Origin: Bacteroidales bacterium
Lineage (GTDB): Bacteria > Bacteroidota > Bacteroidia > Bacteroidales > VadinHA17
Reading direction: 5' to 3'
NCBI GenBank assembly: GCA_021371855.1
Contig: JAJFVL010000052.1
Coordinates: 1 to 64,000, forward strand
Length of the DNA stretch: 64,000 nucleotides
Shown here: one piece after another, positions 36,399 through 44,840 of the stretch
Numbering within the stretch: position 1 is the first letter of the stretch
How the letters are laid out: every line of letters begins with the position of its first letter
The notes under the pieces: model-generated
What the model was told of the DNA's origin: nothing
The model's database searches: none
What the model saw: the letters and a program-made list of their open reading frames with translations, nothing else
Position numbers and translations under genes: made by a program

Positions 36399-37085
36399 TT
36401 ATTTTATAAGAAGTTTTACTCTTGCAATATATTTATCAATAGTAGCTCCTTCGGTACTCTCGGGATACTCAGCTTCTATTCTTTCGTATACTTTCAATGC
36501 TTCAGAGTATTTGCCGCTAAGTTCATAGATCTCACCGGCTTTCATCAGAAAAAGTGGAGTATTAAACGAATTTTGTGCAAAATCAGCTGCTTCTGTATAT
36601 TTTGCTGCACCTTTATTAATATCCCCCAATTCAACATAAGCATCACCTGTTGCGCCTATTGCTAAAGATCCAAGAACTTTATCCTTTTTTGAATATTTGT
36701 CCAGAAACTTTATAGCTTCCTGATACTTCCCAAGGTGTAAATAGCAAATACCTGCACTATATCTTGCAAGATTCCCTGTATTTGTATATTTATATGACTT
36801 GGCTATATCGAGAAAACCCAGATAATTTCCATCTCCGTTTAGTGCAAGGTTTAAAGAATCCATTTCAAGATACTTCTGTGCCTGGTAAATCTGAGATTGG
36901 GCATCATTGTTTCTTTTGTTAAGATATATTTTGCCAAGCCAGACTAATCCCACCAGGACAACAATAACTCCTAATCCTATTAATAAGTTTTTATAATTCT
37001 CTTCAAGAAATTGTTCTGTCTTGGTCAGAGTCTGCTCAACGTTTGAGATGGTTTGTGGATCTATATCCTTTTTATTCTTAGCCAT
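36399..37085 (-). CDS. TPR-containing single-pass membrane protein (YfgM-like)
   Basis: A 228-residue protein. Its basic, Asp/Lys-rich N-terminus (~1-35) precedes one transmembrane helix (LLIGLGVIVVLVGLVWLGKIYL, ~38-58), and the rest holds about four tetratricopeptide repeats (YSAGICYLHLGKYQEAIKFL, DAYVELGDINKGAAKYTEA, AGEIYELSGKYSEALKVYERI). The layout resembles YfgM-type periplasmic TPR proteins, which assist envelope protein assembly, but the specific function is inferred only from fold. It stands alone with a -7 box 38 nt upstream. Confidence 0.85.
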   Translation of the reverse strand: MAKNKKDIDPQTISNVEQTLTKTEQFLEENYKNLLIGLGVIVVLVGLVWLGKIYLNKRNNDAQSQIYQAQKYLEMDSLNLALNGDGNYLGFLDIAKSYKYTNTGNLARYSAGICYLHLGKYQEAIKFLDKYSKKDKVLGSLAIGATGDAYVELGDINKGAAKYTEAADFAQNSFNTPLFLMKAGEIYELSGKYSEALKVYERIEAEYPESTEGATIDKYIARVKLLIK

Positions 37086-37122
37086 ATTGTTCTTTACTAT
37101 TTAACTTCAAATTTTTCCAACG

Positions 37123-37130
37123 CAAAAGTA
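37123..37130 (-). promoter_or_regulatory. Candidate -7 box of the TPR gene (TACTTTTG)
   Basis: TACTTTTG on the minus strand, followed by CG, 38 nt upstream of the TPR gene start. A TTG lies 23 nt further upstream. Confidence 0.45.
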
Positions 37131-37324
37131 ATTTTTTTCAGGTAATTTTGAAACAATTAATTTAATGATTATCATTCAGAGCGCAAAATAATTGTTATCT
37201 GATTGAGTATGAATAATAATGAGGTAATTCGGCAGTCGATAAAGTGTTATTTACCGATGATTATGAGTTCTCATCCTTCATATCTTTTTCTAACTTTGGA
37301 ATTTTAAGCTTTATAAATAGCAAA

Positions 37325-37373
37325 CTTTTATCTTTTTACTTTTGTCTTTTTACTTTTGTCTTTTATCTTTTTA
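37325..37373. repeat. 7-bp tandem array (CTTTTAT/CTTTTTA/CTTTTGT) upstream of recF
   Basis: Seven consecutive heptamers of the pattern CTTTT + two bases: AT, TA, GT, TA, GT, AT, TA. The same unit family occurs, in both orientations, at 601-672. The array ends 11 bp before the recF start codon and covers the region where its promoter or leader would be. Confidence 0.8.
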
Positions 37374-37384
37374 TCTGATCTTCG

Positions 37385-38512
37385 ATGTATCTCAAAAAGT
37401 TATCACTGACCAATTTTAAAAACTATGAGCTGAATGAGCTTGAGTTTTCTCCAAAAATAAACTGTTTTGTAGGTAACAACGGGGTTGGAAAAACGAATAT
37501 TCTTGATTCAATACATTATTTGTCACTTGCCAAGAGTTTTTTCAATAACATCGACAGCGTCAGTGTCAGACATGGGGAGGAATATTTTATAATTCAGGGA
37601 ACTTTTGTCAGGAATGGGGAAGAGGATCAGGTATATTGCGCTTTTCAGAAGCAAAAGCAAAAGTTACTGAAACGGAACGGGAAAGAATATCAAAGAATTT
37701 CTGATCATATTGGAAGATATCCTGTAGTAATGATATCACCTGCCGATAATGCACTTATTTCTGAAGGAAGTGAGGACCGCAGGAAGTTTCTGAATAAAAT
37801 AATAAGTCAGTATAGCGCTGAATATCTCAGTTCCGTGCTCAGATATAACAAGGCTCTTCAACAGAGAAACAGATTATTGAAAGAGCTTAAAACATCAGAT
37901 AAATTCGACAATGAAATTGTTTCGATATGGGATTCACAACTGGTAAAATACGGAAGCTATATTTTTAAAGAAAGAGATAACCTGGTCAATGAACTAATTC
38001 CGGTTTTTCAGGAATATTATTCCCTTATCTCTTCAGGCAGGGAGATAGTAAAACTTAAGTATCGTTCCCAGCTTTCTGAAGGTAACTTTCAGGAAGCATT
38101 ACGGAACTCTGTCAATAAAGACAGATTTTTAGAGTACACAACTGTAGGAGTGCACAAAGATGACCTGATTCTGGAAATGGATGATTTTTCAGTGAAATCA
38201 ATCGGTTCTCAGGGACAACAGAAATCATACCTTGTAGCTCTTAAGCTGGCAAAATTTGATTATATCAAAGCAAAAGCCGGATTTTCACCAATTTTATTAC
38301 TAGATGATATCTTTGACAAGTTTGATTCTGATCGCGCAGAACAAATAATCAGACTTGTCGGGAATAACCGGTTTGGACAAATCTTCATTACCGATACGCA
38401 TCAGAACAGGTTGAATGATATATTGTCTTCTAATGAAGCAGATTATAAGCTTTTCAGAATTACTGATAATGGCGTTGAAGAGATAATTCAGAACGGGGAA
38501 AAACTGAAATGA
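37385..38512 (+). CDS. recF: DNA replication and repair protein RecF
   Basis: A 375-residue SMC-like ATPase that loads RecA at single-strand gaps. Motifs: KLSLTNFKNYELNEL start, Walker A GNNGVGKTN (residues 30-38), ABC-type signature SIGSQGQQKSYLVALKLA, Walker B PILLLDDIFDKFD, and FITDTHQNR. The length is standard. Its last codons overlap the start of the next gene in an ATGA junction, indicating translational coupling with the DUF721 protein. Confidence 0.97.
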   Translation: MYLKKLSLTNFKNYELNELEFSPKINCFVGNNGVGKTNILDSIHYLSLAKSFFNNIDSVSVRHGEEYFIIQGTFVRNGEEDQVYCAFQKQKQKLLKRNGKEYQRISDHIGRYPVVMISPADNALISEGSEDRRKFLNKIISQYSAEYLSSVLRYNKALQQRNRLLKELKTSDKFDNEIVSIWDSQLVKYGSYIFKERDNLVNELIPVFQEYYSLISSGREIVKLKYRSQLSEGNFQEALRNSVNKDRFLEYTTVGVHKDDLILEMDDFSVKSIGSQGQQKSYLVALKLAKFDYIKAKAGFSPILLLDDIFDKFDSDRAEQIIRLVGNNRFGQIFITDTHQNRLNDILSSNEADYKLFRITDNGVEEIIQNGEKLK

Positions 38513-38799
38513 GACGAAGTAAAACAATATCACTGGCCGAAGCAATAAAAGATTATATTAAAGAAATGAATCTTGAGGGGAAACTCGACGAGATCGGAAT
38601 AATTAACTCGTGGGAAGAGACCGTAGGAAAGGCTATCGCTTCACGCACTTCAAAAATTTATATAAAAGATCATGTCTTGTATGTTCATCTTAAATCTTCA
38701 GTCGTAAGAAATGAATTACTTATGCTTCGGCAGGAGCTTAAAGCAAAGCTTAACGAAAGAGCCGGCAGCGAAGTTATTAATGATATCGTTTTAAGATGA
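38509..38799 (+). CDS. DUF721/DciA-like protein
   Basis: A 96-residue basic protein that overlaps the recF stop (ATGA). The pattern LAEAIKDYIKEMNLEGKL, IINSWEETVGKAIASRTSKIYI, and LYVHLKSSVVRNELLMLRQEL is that of the DUF721 family. DciA members of this family load the replicative helicase in bacteria lacking DnaC. The recF linkage is widespread and supports a replication role. The short length (core domain only) is normal for Bacteroidetes. Confidence 0.88.
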   Translation: MRRSKTISLAEAIKDYIKEMNLEGKLDEIGIINSWEETVGKAIASRTSKIYIKDHVLYVHLKSSVVRNELLMLRQELKAKLNERAGSEVINDIVLR

Positions 38800-38800
38800 C

Positions 38801-38852
38801 CTCTGATTATCGGAATGTCCAATCAGACAATATGACAATCAGACAATCCTGC
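38801..38852. repeat. 8-bp repeat array (AATCAGAC/AATATGAC) at the DUF721/TG-like gene junction
   Basis: CTCTGATT (38801-38808) is followed by AATCAGAC, AATATGAC, AATCAGAC and AATCCTGC in exact 8-bp register (38821-38852). The first unit is a near-perfect reverse complement of AATCAGAC, so a minimal inverted arrangement is present. The array starts 1 nt after the DUF721 stop and supplies the last codons and stop of the converging minus-strand gene. Confidence 0.65.
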
Positions 38853-40574
38853 TATATGAATTGACTTCCTGAGTTCCTTGTGGGAAGTAAAGAGAAAATC
38901 ATTCCCGTAAAAGGTCAACCGAACGGTTTTGTATTCAATTTCTATCGACACTGATGATGCACTATCCTTCTGAAGAATATAATCAGCCAGCAGAAGCGAT
39001 TTTTCAATGCCGTCACCACACCTGAAGTTCCATACTTCATCGGGAAGAGCCAGTCTTTTGCCATCGTAAATTGATGTATCAGGAATATTGATGAGTATGT
39101 TGTAGACCTCTGGTATGGTTTTTCCTTTAAGATCATTGAAACATACAGGATTTCTTTCTAAAGCTGCTTTAACAAAAGGAAGCCAGTTAATCTTATCCAT
39201 CTGCCGGAATGTATATAGTGAGAGAAGTGATAATTCAGATTCTCCGGCAAGTTTAGTTATCATATCAATTATTTCGTCCCTGCTGTTTTCAGTCGATATC
39301 AGGGGAACCTTTGTTTTTATGTAATTTTTGTTGTTATCAGGTATTCTCGGTTCAGTGTATATGAAATCGGCCAGGTCAATGAACATGTCACTTAACATTT
39401 TAATTGGGACTGTTTCCTTGAACTGAAGGAATTCTTCCTCAATTTCACCTAAACTTTTACCCCGGTTTTTTTCAATAATTTCCTCTGCATCGTTCAGCAA
39501 TATTTTACCCTGTACGGGACTTAGATGAAACTCATCACCTTCTATTTCTTTTATCAGCGATGCCCGGGCTTCTGATGACACATTGAATTTGCTGGTATGC
39601 TCATATTCAAACATCTTTTCCAGTGGTATATACTTTTTCTTTCCTGAGCATTCGCATTCGAACTGGAACAGCGATTTATATCTTGATTTGAAACGCAGAA
39701 AATTTATAAAGATCAGGTTTGTAAGATCTGTTTTGAGAAACTCCCTGAGTTTGAGTGAAAAATGATCGTAGTTATTTTTCTCAATAGTTGCATCATTATA
39801 CAATGTATGTATGTACCCTGAGATATGAGAGACAATGGTTACTTTTTCATTTTCCAGGGCTCTTCTTGCCTTTTCAGAAAGAGAAGTACCATTATACCAC
39901 ATGTTTTTTGTGACAATTCTCCTGTTGTTGGTTATTAACCCGTCTTTTTCAACTATGAAATTTTGTGAATGCAAAGGTGTCGCAATAAGAAATATTTTCT
40001 CAAGCGGGATTCTTCCGATAACAAACATGGCAGCTGCATAAAGTGCTGAAAGAGAAACACATTCACCGGCACCTGCAGAGAAGTTTTCTTTATACCTGAA
40101 AGCTGTCATTGCTTCGAGAGTCTCTGTTTTCCAGTATGGTATAACATCCGAATTATATTTGTCCAGTCCGAAATGTTTTCTGATATCTATATCAAAATAG
40201 TATTTGTCTCCTTCGTATCCGAACAAAGCATTTGATTGCTTTAACATTACCATGTCAAAAAAATCACTGAATCTTTCAATTTCCCGGCTTTTGGTTGTAA
40301 GGCCCCATGTCGACAGGTCAAGATTAAAAACATAATTCTGGATAATATACTGCTTTATCCGGTTTGCTTTGTAAGTGAAACTTTTCTTTTCAATGTCCCG
40401 GAACCATGGATCTTCTCTCCATGTCCACAGAATGGGGGACATTATGTCTGCCAGCACAAGAGGATAAAAGAGATCAGGGAAAATGAATATCTCCATATCC
40501 GAAAGTGTGAAAGCCGAGGAGTATTTTTCAAGGATTTTTTTATCTGAGAAGTTTATGCTGCAATCCGAATCCAT
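38823..40574 (-). CDS. Uncharacterised transglutaminase-like protein
   Basis: A 583-residue protein with no signal peptide that I cannot assign to a named family. Residues ~160-215 look like a transglutaminase-like core: GAGECVSLSALYAAAMF (Cys172) followed by ATPLHSQNFIV (His202), matching the Cys ... His spacing of that fold. A second segment near the C-terminus, WNFRCGDGIEKSLLLADYIL, has the same helix pattern, with Asp/Gly where the nucleophile helix begins, and could be a degenerate second copy. The middle (~280-400) is charged and helical. The last seven residues derive from an 8-bp repeat. It is flanked by recF/DUF721 (convergent) and ndk (co-directional, 50 bp upstream). Confidence 0.7.
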   Translation of the reverse strand: MDSDCSINFSDKKILEKYSSAFTLSDMEIFIFPDLFYPLVLADIMSPILWTWREDPWFRDIEKKSFTYKANRIKQYIIQNYVFNLDLSTWGLTTKSREIERFSDFFDMVMLKQSNALFGYEGDKYYFDIDIRKHFGLDKYNSDVIPYWKTETLEAMTAFRYKENFSAGAGECVSLSALYAAAMFVIGRIPLEKIFLIATPLHSQNFIVEKDGLITNNRRIVTKNMWYNGTSLSEKARRALENEKVTIVSHISGYIHTLYNDATIEKNNYDHFSLKLREFLKTDLTNLIFINFLRFKSRYKSLFQFECECSGKKKYIPLEKMFEYEHTSKFNVSSEARASLIKEIEGDEFHLSPVQGKILLNDAEEIIEKNRGKSLGEIEEEFLQFKETVPIKMLSDMFIDLADFIYTEPRIPDNNKNYIKTKVPLISTENSRDEIIDMITKLAGESELSLLSLYTFRQMDKINWLPFVKAALERNPVCFNDLKGKTIPEVYNILINIPDTSIYDGKRLALPDEVWNFRCGDGIEKSLLLADYILQKDSASSVSIEIEYKTVRLTFYGNDFLFTSHKELRKSIHIAGLSDCHIV

Positions 40575-40624
40575 AATTTTTACATGATTTTACAAATCAG
40601 ATAACATAATACACGATTGAATGT

Positions 40625-41044
40625 TTAATACCGGTCGAAGCCTGCGAAGAAAAAATTTGCTTCCCGTTCTGCGTTTTCAACACTATCTGATCCATGAACG
40701 GCATTCATCTGTACCGATACTCCAAAAATCTTTCTGATTGTGCCGGATTCTGCTTGCTCCGGATCGGTTTTGCCAATCAGCTTTCTAAATTCATTTACAG
40801 CATTCTCGTGTTTTAATATCATAACTACAACAGGACCGGATGTCATAAACTCTATAAGTCCTTCATAGAATGGCTTTCCTCTATGAACGGAATAAAATGA
40901 TTCAGCCTGGGGATTAGTCATTCTTGTCATCCGCATTGCAGATATTTCAAAGCCTCCTTCGTTGATCCTGGCAAGAATAGGTCCTGTTTTTCCGGTTCTT
41001 ACTGCATTTGGTTTAATAATCGAAAAAGTAAAATCAGTGCACAT
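40625..41044 (-). CDS. ndk: Nucleoside diphosphate kinase
   Basis: A 139-residue enzyme that balances NTP pools by a ping-pong phospho-histidine mechanism. FSIIKPNAVRTG opens the fold, and QMNAVHGSDSVENAEREA contains the active-site His117 in the canonical NxxHGSDS motif. The length is typical. It lies divergent from the DHH phosphatase gene and 50 bp upstream of the transglutaminase-like gene on the same strand. Confidence 0.97.
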   Translation of the reverse strand: MCTDFTFSIIKPNAVRTGKTGPILARINEGGFEISAMRMTRMTNPQAESFYSVHRGKPFYEGLIEFMTSGPVVVMILKHENAVNEFRKLIGKTDPEQAESGTIRKIFGVSVQMNAVHGSDSVENAEREANFFFAGFDRY

Positions 41045-41130
41045 AAAAAGCTGTTTTTAGATACTTTATAATAGAATTAGTCTTCAGGAATATTACTTAT
41101 CTTTATCCACTTTAAAAAACAGTAGTAAAA

Positions 41131-42156
41131 GTGACAGATTTATCCAAATATACAAAAGAATTATCAAAGTTTATTTCATCCTCTGAGAATACACTGATAA
41201 TCTCACACATTAATCCTGATGGCGATGCTATTGGAGCACAATTAGCTTTGTATCATTATCTTAAATCACGGGGAAAAAATGTTTCAATGATGTCTCCGAA
41301 TAATATTCAGGAATTTCTTAAATGGATGGATGGGGCTGACCTTATTAATGTTTTTATCAGAGACAGAAAGAAATGCATAAAGTTAATTGATAAAGCTGAC
41401 CTGATTATCATGCTCGATTTCAACCATCCCGACAGGTTGGGAGAGGCTGAAAATCTGGTTACCGTATCTCATGCAAAGAAAGTAGTAATTGATCACCATC
41501 TTGATCCTGGCAATTTTACAGATCTGATTATTTCTGATCCTTCAAAATGCTCCACATCGGAGCTGCTTCATGAACTGATATCTGAAATTAACGGTGTGCA
41601 GTTCATAAGCAGGCCTTATGCAGAAGCTCTTTATGTTGGCATAGTCACAGATACAGGAAACTTTGAATATGGATCATATTCATCTAATACATTCAGGATA
41701 GTTGCTGATCTGCTCGATTCGGGAATTGAGAAGGAAAGAATTTTAAATCTGGTCTATAATAATTTCTCATCCGATCGTATCAGACTTCAGGGGTATGCTC
41801 TCAATAAAAGAATGGTAGTACTTCCAGAATATAAATCAGCTTATATCTTTCTGACAAAAAATGATTTGAAGGAATATAACCATGTTAAGGGTGATACTGA
41901 AGGATTTGTCAATCTTCCTTTATCAATCAAAGGAATATATTTCTCAACTATGTTCATTGAAAAGGATGGATTTGTAAAACTTTCTTTCAGGTCGAAAGGT
42001 AAATTCCCTACTCATGAATTTGCTTCACAGTATTTTTCAGGGGGAGGGCATTTAAATGCTTCTGGTGGAGAATATTATGATACTCTCGATAATACAATCA
42101 ATTATTTCCTTAAAGTTCTGAAAGAGAATATCTGGAGATTTGAAGACAAAATGTAA
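41131..42156 (+). CDS. nrnA: DHH-family phosphoesterase (NrnA-like)
   Basis: A 341-residue DHH/DHHA1 enzyme. ISHINPDGDAIGAQLAL holds the first metal-binding Asp residues, LDFNHPDR the next, VVIDHHLDPGN is the signature DHH motif, and GIVTDTGNFEY follows. The DHHA1 domain ends with YFSGGGHLNASGG. NrnA-type members degrade oligoribonucleotides and dephosphorylate pAp. The start is GTG at 41131 with no competing ATG nearby. The end overlaps the region just before the first FKBP lipoprotein gene, suggesting one operon. Confidence 0.92.
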   Translation: MTDLSKYTKELSKFISSSENTLIISHINPDGDAIGAQLALYHYLKSRGKNVSMMSPNNIQEFLKWMDGADLINVFIRDRKKCIKLIDKADLIIMLDFNHPDRLGEAENLVTVSHAKKVVIDHHLDPGNFTDLIISDPSKCSTSELLHELISEINGVQFISRPYAEALYVGIVTDTGNFEYGSYSSNTFRIVADLLDSGIEKERILNLVYNNFSSDRIRLQGYALNKRMVVLPEYKSAYIFLTKNDLKEYNHVKGDTEGFVNLPLSIKGIYFSTMFIEKDGFVKLSFRSKGKFPTHEFASQYFSGGGHLNASGGEYYDTLDNTINYFLKVLKENIWRFEDKM

Positions 42157-42160
42157 ACAT

Positions 42161-42682
42161 ATGACGATAAAAAATATCGTAATTATTTTATTGTTACTTT
42201 TTGCTTTTATCTCATGCAAAAACAATTCAGATAAGAGAACAGAACGTTCAGGCCCTGGAAAAAATGAAATGGTCGAGCTTAACAGGTATTTTGTGCAGAA
42301 AGACAGAGAGAGAATAATTAATTTTATTGAACGGAAAAATCTGAAAATGAAAGAATCTCCGACCGGACTCTGGTATCAGATTATAAGGAATGGGGAAGGG
42401 AACACTTTTACTGATAACAATAAAGTGATTTTTGATTTTGAATGCTCGCTTCTTGATGGTACTAAATGTTATTCATCAAAAGAACTTGGGGTAAAGGAAG
42501 TTGTGCTTGGGAAAAGTCAAATGGAAGCCGGACTGAATGAAGGGCTCAGAATGCTTAATCACGGAGCTGAAGCTGTTTTTATTATACCGCCTTTTCTGGC
42601 ATACGGATTGATTGGCGACGGTAAAAAAATACCTTCAAGGGCTATAATCGTTTATAATGTTAATATTTTGCGAAGCAAATAA
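42161..42682 (+). CDS. FKBP-type peptidyl-prolyl isomerase lipoprotein
   Basis: A 173-residue lipoprotein from ATG 42161, 4 nt after the nrnA stop. A TTG start 21 nt upstream is possible but would put extra basic residues before the signal. The lipobox FISC (Cys19) is followed by a charged linker and an FKBP domain (~50-173): GLWYQIIRNGEG, VIFDFECSLLDGTKCYSS, AGLNEGLRMLNHGAEAVFIIP and FLAYGLIGDGKKIPSRAIIVY. The paired aromatic residues of the FKBP active site are only partly kept. It probably assists folding of outer-membrane or periplasmic proteins. It resembles the GldI-like PPIases of gliding Bacteroidetes in layout. Confidence 0.85.
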   Translation: MTIKNIVIILLLLFAFISCKNNSDKRTERSGPGKNEMVELNRYFVQKDRERIINFIERKNLKMKESPTGLWYQIIRNGEGNTFTDNNKVIFDFECSLLDGTKCYSSKELGVKEVVLGKSQMEAGLNEGLRMLNHGAEAVFIIPPFLAYGLIGDGKKIPSRAIIVYNVNILRSK

Positions 42683-42735
42683 TTATTGGAATGATTTTTG
42701 TGATGATTACTAATTCATAACTTAATACTAAACCT

Positions 42736-43236
42736 GTGAAAAAAAAGAATAATAAGAAAATCATGCTGTTTTTAACAGCAATCCTTTTAATAGCACTTTG
42801 GTCGTGCAATAAGAGTACTGATTACGAAAAAGAAGAAAGTGAGTTGATTCAGAATTACCTCAGCACTCACGACACACTTGATTTTGTTTTGAAACCCAGC
42901 GGCTTATATTATCTTGAAGTGCTGCCAGGTTCCGGACAAGAACTTGTTGCACACGATACAGCTTATGTTAAATATATTGGTGCATTCCTTGGAGGAGGGA
43001 TCTTTGACACCAATGTAGGAACAACTGATACACTCGTTGTTCCCGTTAATGAAGGTTTGCTCATATCGGGGTTTGATGAAGCTTTAACATATATGAAAGA
43101 AGGTGGAAGAGCCGTGGTAATATTACCATCAAGTCTTGCCTACGGACCATATGGTTCTTATCCTTATATTCCGGGTTTTACGCCATTATTGTTTGATATT
43201 GCAGTTGTTAAAGTCAAACACGGACCGGGGAAATAA
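42736..43236 (+). CDS. Second FKBP-type peptidyl-prolyl isomerase lipoprotein
   Basis: A 166-residue lipoprotein starting at GTG 42736, with a Lys/Asn-rich n-region and lipobox LWSC (Cys24). The FKBP domain has SGLYYLEVLPGSGQELVAHDTAYVKYIG, ISGFDEALTYMKEGGRAVVILPS and LAYGPYGSYPYIPGFTPLLFDIAVV, a more complete FKBP than its neighbour. It lies 53 bp downstream of the first FKBP gene, likely a duplicated pair with distinct clients. It converges with the rsmI-like gene, two bases apart. Confidence 0.88.
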   Translation: MKKKNNKKIMLFLTAILLIALWSCNKSTDYEKEESELIQNYLSTHDTLDFVLKPSGLYYLEVLPGSGQELVAHDTAYVKYIGAFLGGGIFDTNVGTTDTLVVPVNEGLLISGFDEALTYMKEGGRAVVILPSSLAYGPYGSYPYIPGFTPLLFDIAVVKVKHGPGK

Positions 43237-43238
43237 TT

Positions 43239-43937
43239 TTATTGCATAACGAAGATCACTAATTTGTCAGTAAGTGGAGGAACGTTTTTCTTCCACTCTG
43301 AGATTTTCATAGTTCTGATTGATTCCGATTGCAGAGTAATGTCCGATGCAATACATAGTTTGGTATTGTTATGACAAGTTGCAATGATTGATTCCATCAT
43401 TTTCTGTGCACGGTATGGAGTTTCCATGAAGATTTGAGTATATCCTTCCGAAGCTTTCTTTTCCAGTTCCCTGAGCCTTGCCGATCGCTCTGCAGACTTT
43501 ACAGGAAGATAACCGTTAAATGTGAAATTCTGCCCATTGAATCCTGAAGATATGAGAGCAAGAATAATTGAAGATGGTCCGGAGAGTGGTGTTACAATTA
43601 TGTTTTTCTGATGAGCCAGGGAAACAATCCGGGCACCCGGATCTGCAATACAGGGAAGTCCGGCTTCACTCATTACCCCTATATCAGATCCGCTCAGCGC
43701 TGGCGCAAGATATTGGGTAATATCAGCATCTCCTGTATGTTCGTTCAATTCAAAAAATACAGTTTCATTTATTGGGAATTCTTTATCAATGAGCCTCAGG
43801 TATCTTCTGGCACTCCTTATATCTTCAACAACGAAAAACCTAAGGAGCCGGATCAGTTCGATCACTTTGTCAGGGATGACTTTATGAAAGTCATCTCCTC
43901 CTAATGTTACAGGTATGAGAAAAATTTTTCCGGCCAT
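43239..43937 (-). CDS. RsmI-like SAM-dependent methyltransferase (tetrapyrrole methylase fold)
   Basis: A 232-residue member of the uroporphyrin-III C/tetrapyrrole methylase fold. The motifs LIPVTLGGDD, FFVVEDIRSARRYL, GVMSEAGLPCIADPGA (SAM-binding) and VTPLSGPSSIILALISSG are those of RsmI, which 2'-O-methylates 16S rRNA C1402. It is shorter than E. coli RsmI (~286) and lacks its C-terminal extension. Bacteroidetes often carry such a short paralogue in addition to RsmI, so 16S specificity is not certain. Confidence 0.85.
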   Translation of the reverse strand: MAGKIFLIPVTLGGDDFHKVIPDKVIELIRLLRFFVVEDIRSARRYLRLIDKEFPINETVFFELNEHTGDADITQYLAPALSGSDIGVMSEAGLPCIADPGARIVSLAHQKNIIVTPLSGPSSIILALISSGFNGQNFTFNGYLPVKSAERSARLRELEKKASEGYTQIFMETPYRAQKMMESIIATCHNNTKLCIASDITLQSESIRTMKISEWKKNVPPLTDKLVIFVMQ

Positions 43938-44059
43938 CTTGATTGATTTTGGTTCTCAAAAATAGTAAATAAACAATTTAAAACCTTTATAACAAAAATA
44001 ACCGCGCCTGTTGCCTTTTATTGATTTTTAATATAGGTTTGTCGAGAAATTAATAAATT

Positions 44060-44827
44060 GTGAAAATAACATTTCTTGGAACGGGTACATCGCAGGGAGT
44101 TCCTGTAATAGCTTGCGATTGTGCTACATGCTGTTCAAGTGATCAGAACGATAAGAGACTGAGAACATCTGCTCTCATCGAAACAGATGAGACTACTCTG
44201 CTAATTGATGCGGGTCCCGACTTTCGTCAGCAGATGCTCAGGGAACATGTTAAAAAACTTGATTCAATTATTCTTACACATGAACATAAAGATCATATAG
44301 CCGGTCTGGATGATGTCAGGGCTTTTAACTACAAAAGTCAGGATGCAATTGATATCTATTCAGAGACAAGGGTCCAGGGCGCACTAAAAAGAGAATATTC
44401 CTACGTGTTTTCTGAATTCCAGTATCCCGGAATTCCCAAAATGAGACTTATATCAATTCCTGAACATAGTTTCACTATTAAAGGAATTCAGATAATTCCT
44501 ATAAGGGTATTCCATTACCGTCTTCCGATATATGGATTCAGAGTCGGGAATTTTGCGTATATAACTGATGCAAATTATATACCTGAAGAAAGTAAGGAAA
44601 AGTTGTTTGGTGTTAAATATCTGGTTATTAATGCTCTCAGAAAGGAAAAACATATGTCTCACTTTAGCTTGAGAGAAGCGATAGATACAATAAGAGAGAT
44701 TTCGCCAAAAAAGGCTTATTTAACTCATATCAGCCATCAGATGGGCCTCCATGCTGAAGTATCCAAAGAATTGCCTCCTGAAATAATGCTGGCTTACGAC
44801 GGACTGAGTTTTGTATGTAATGAGTGA
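44060..44827 (+). CDS. MBL-fold metallohydrolase (PhnP-like)
   Basis: A 255-residue metallo-beta-lactamase-fold phosphoesterase. It starts GTG (44060) with KITFLGTGTSQGVPVIACDC. The metal motif THEHKDH is at residues 73-79, LLIDAGPDFRQQ precedes it, and AYITDANYIP plus AYLTHISHQMG complete the set. A Cys cluster (Cys19, 21, 24, 25) matches the structural zinc site of PhnP. PhnP acts on cyclic phosphodiesters, but no phosphonate genes are nearby, so the substrate is open. It is nearly adjacent to the converging small lipoprotein gene. Confidence 0.9.
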   Translation: MKITFLGTGTSQGVPVIACDCATCCSSDQNDKRLRTSALIETDETTLLIDAGPDFRQQMLREHVKKLDSIILTHEHKDHIAGLDDVRAFNYKSQDAIDIYSETRVQGALKREYSYVFSEFQYPGIPKMRLISIPEHSFTIKGIQIIPIRVFHYRLPIYGFRVGNFAYITDANYIPEESKEKLFGVKYLVINALRKEKHMSHFSLREAIDTIREISPKKAYLTHISHQMGLHAEVSKELPPEIMLAYDGLSFVCNE

Positions 44828-44840
44828 AAAGCTAAGATGG

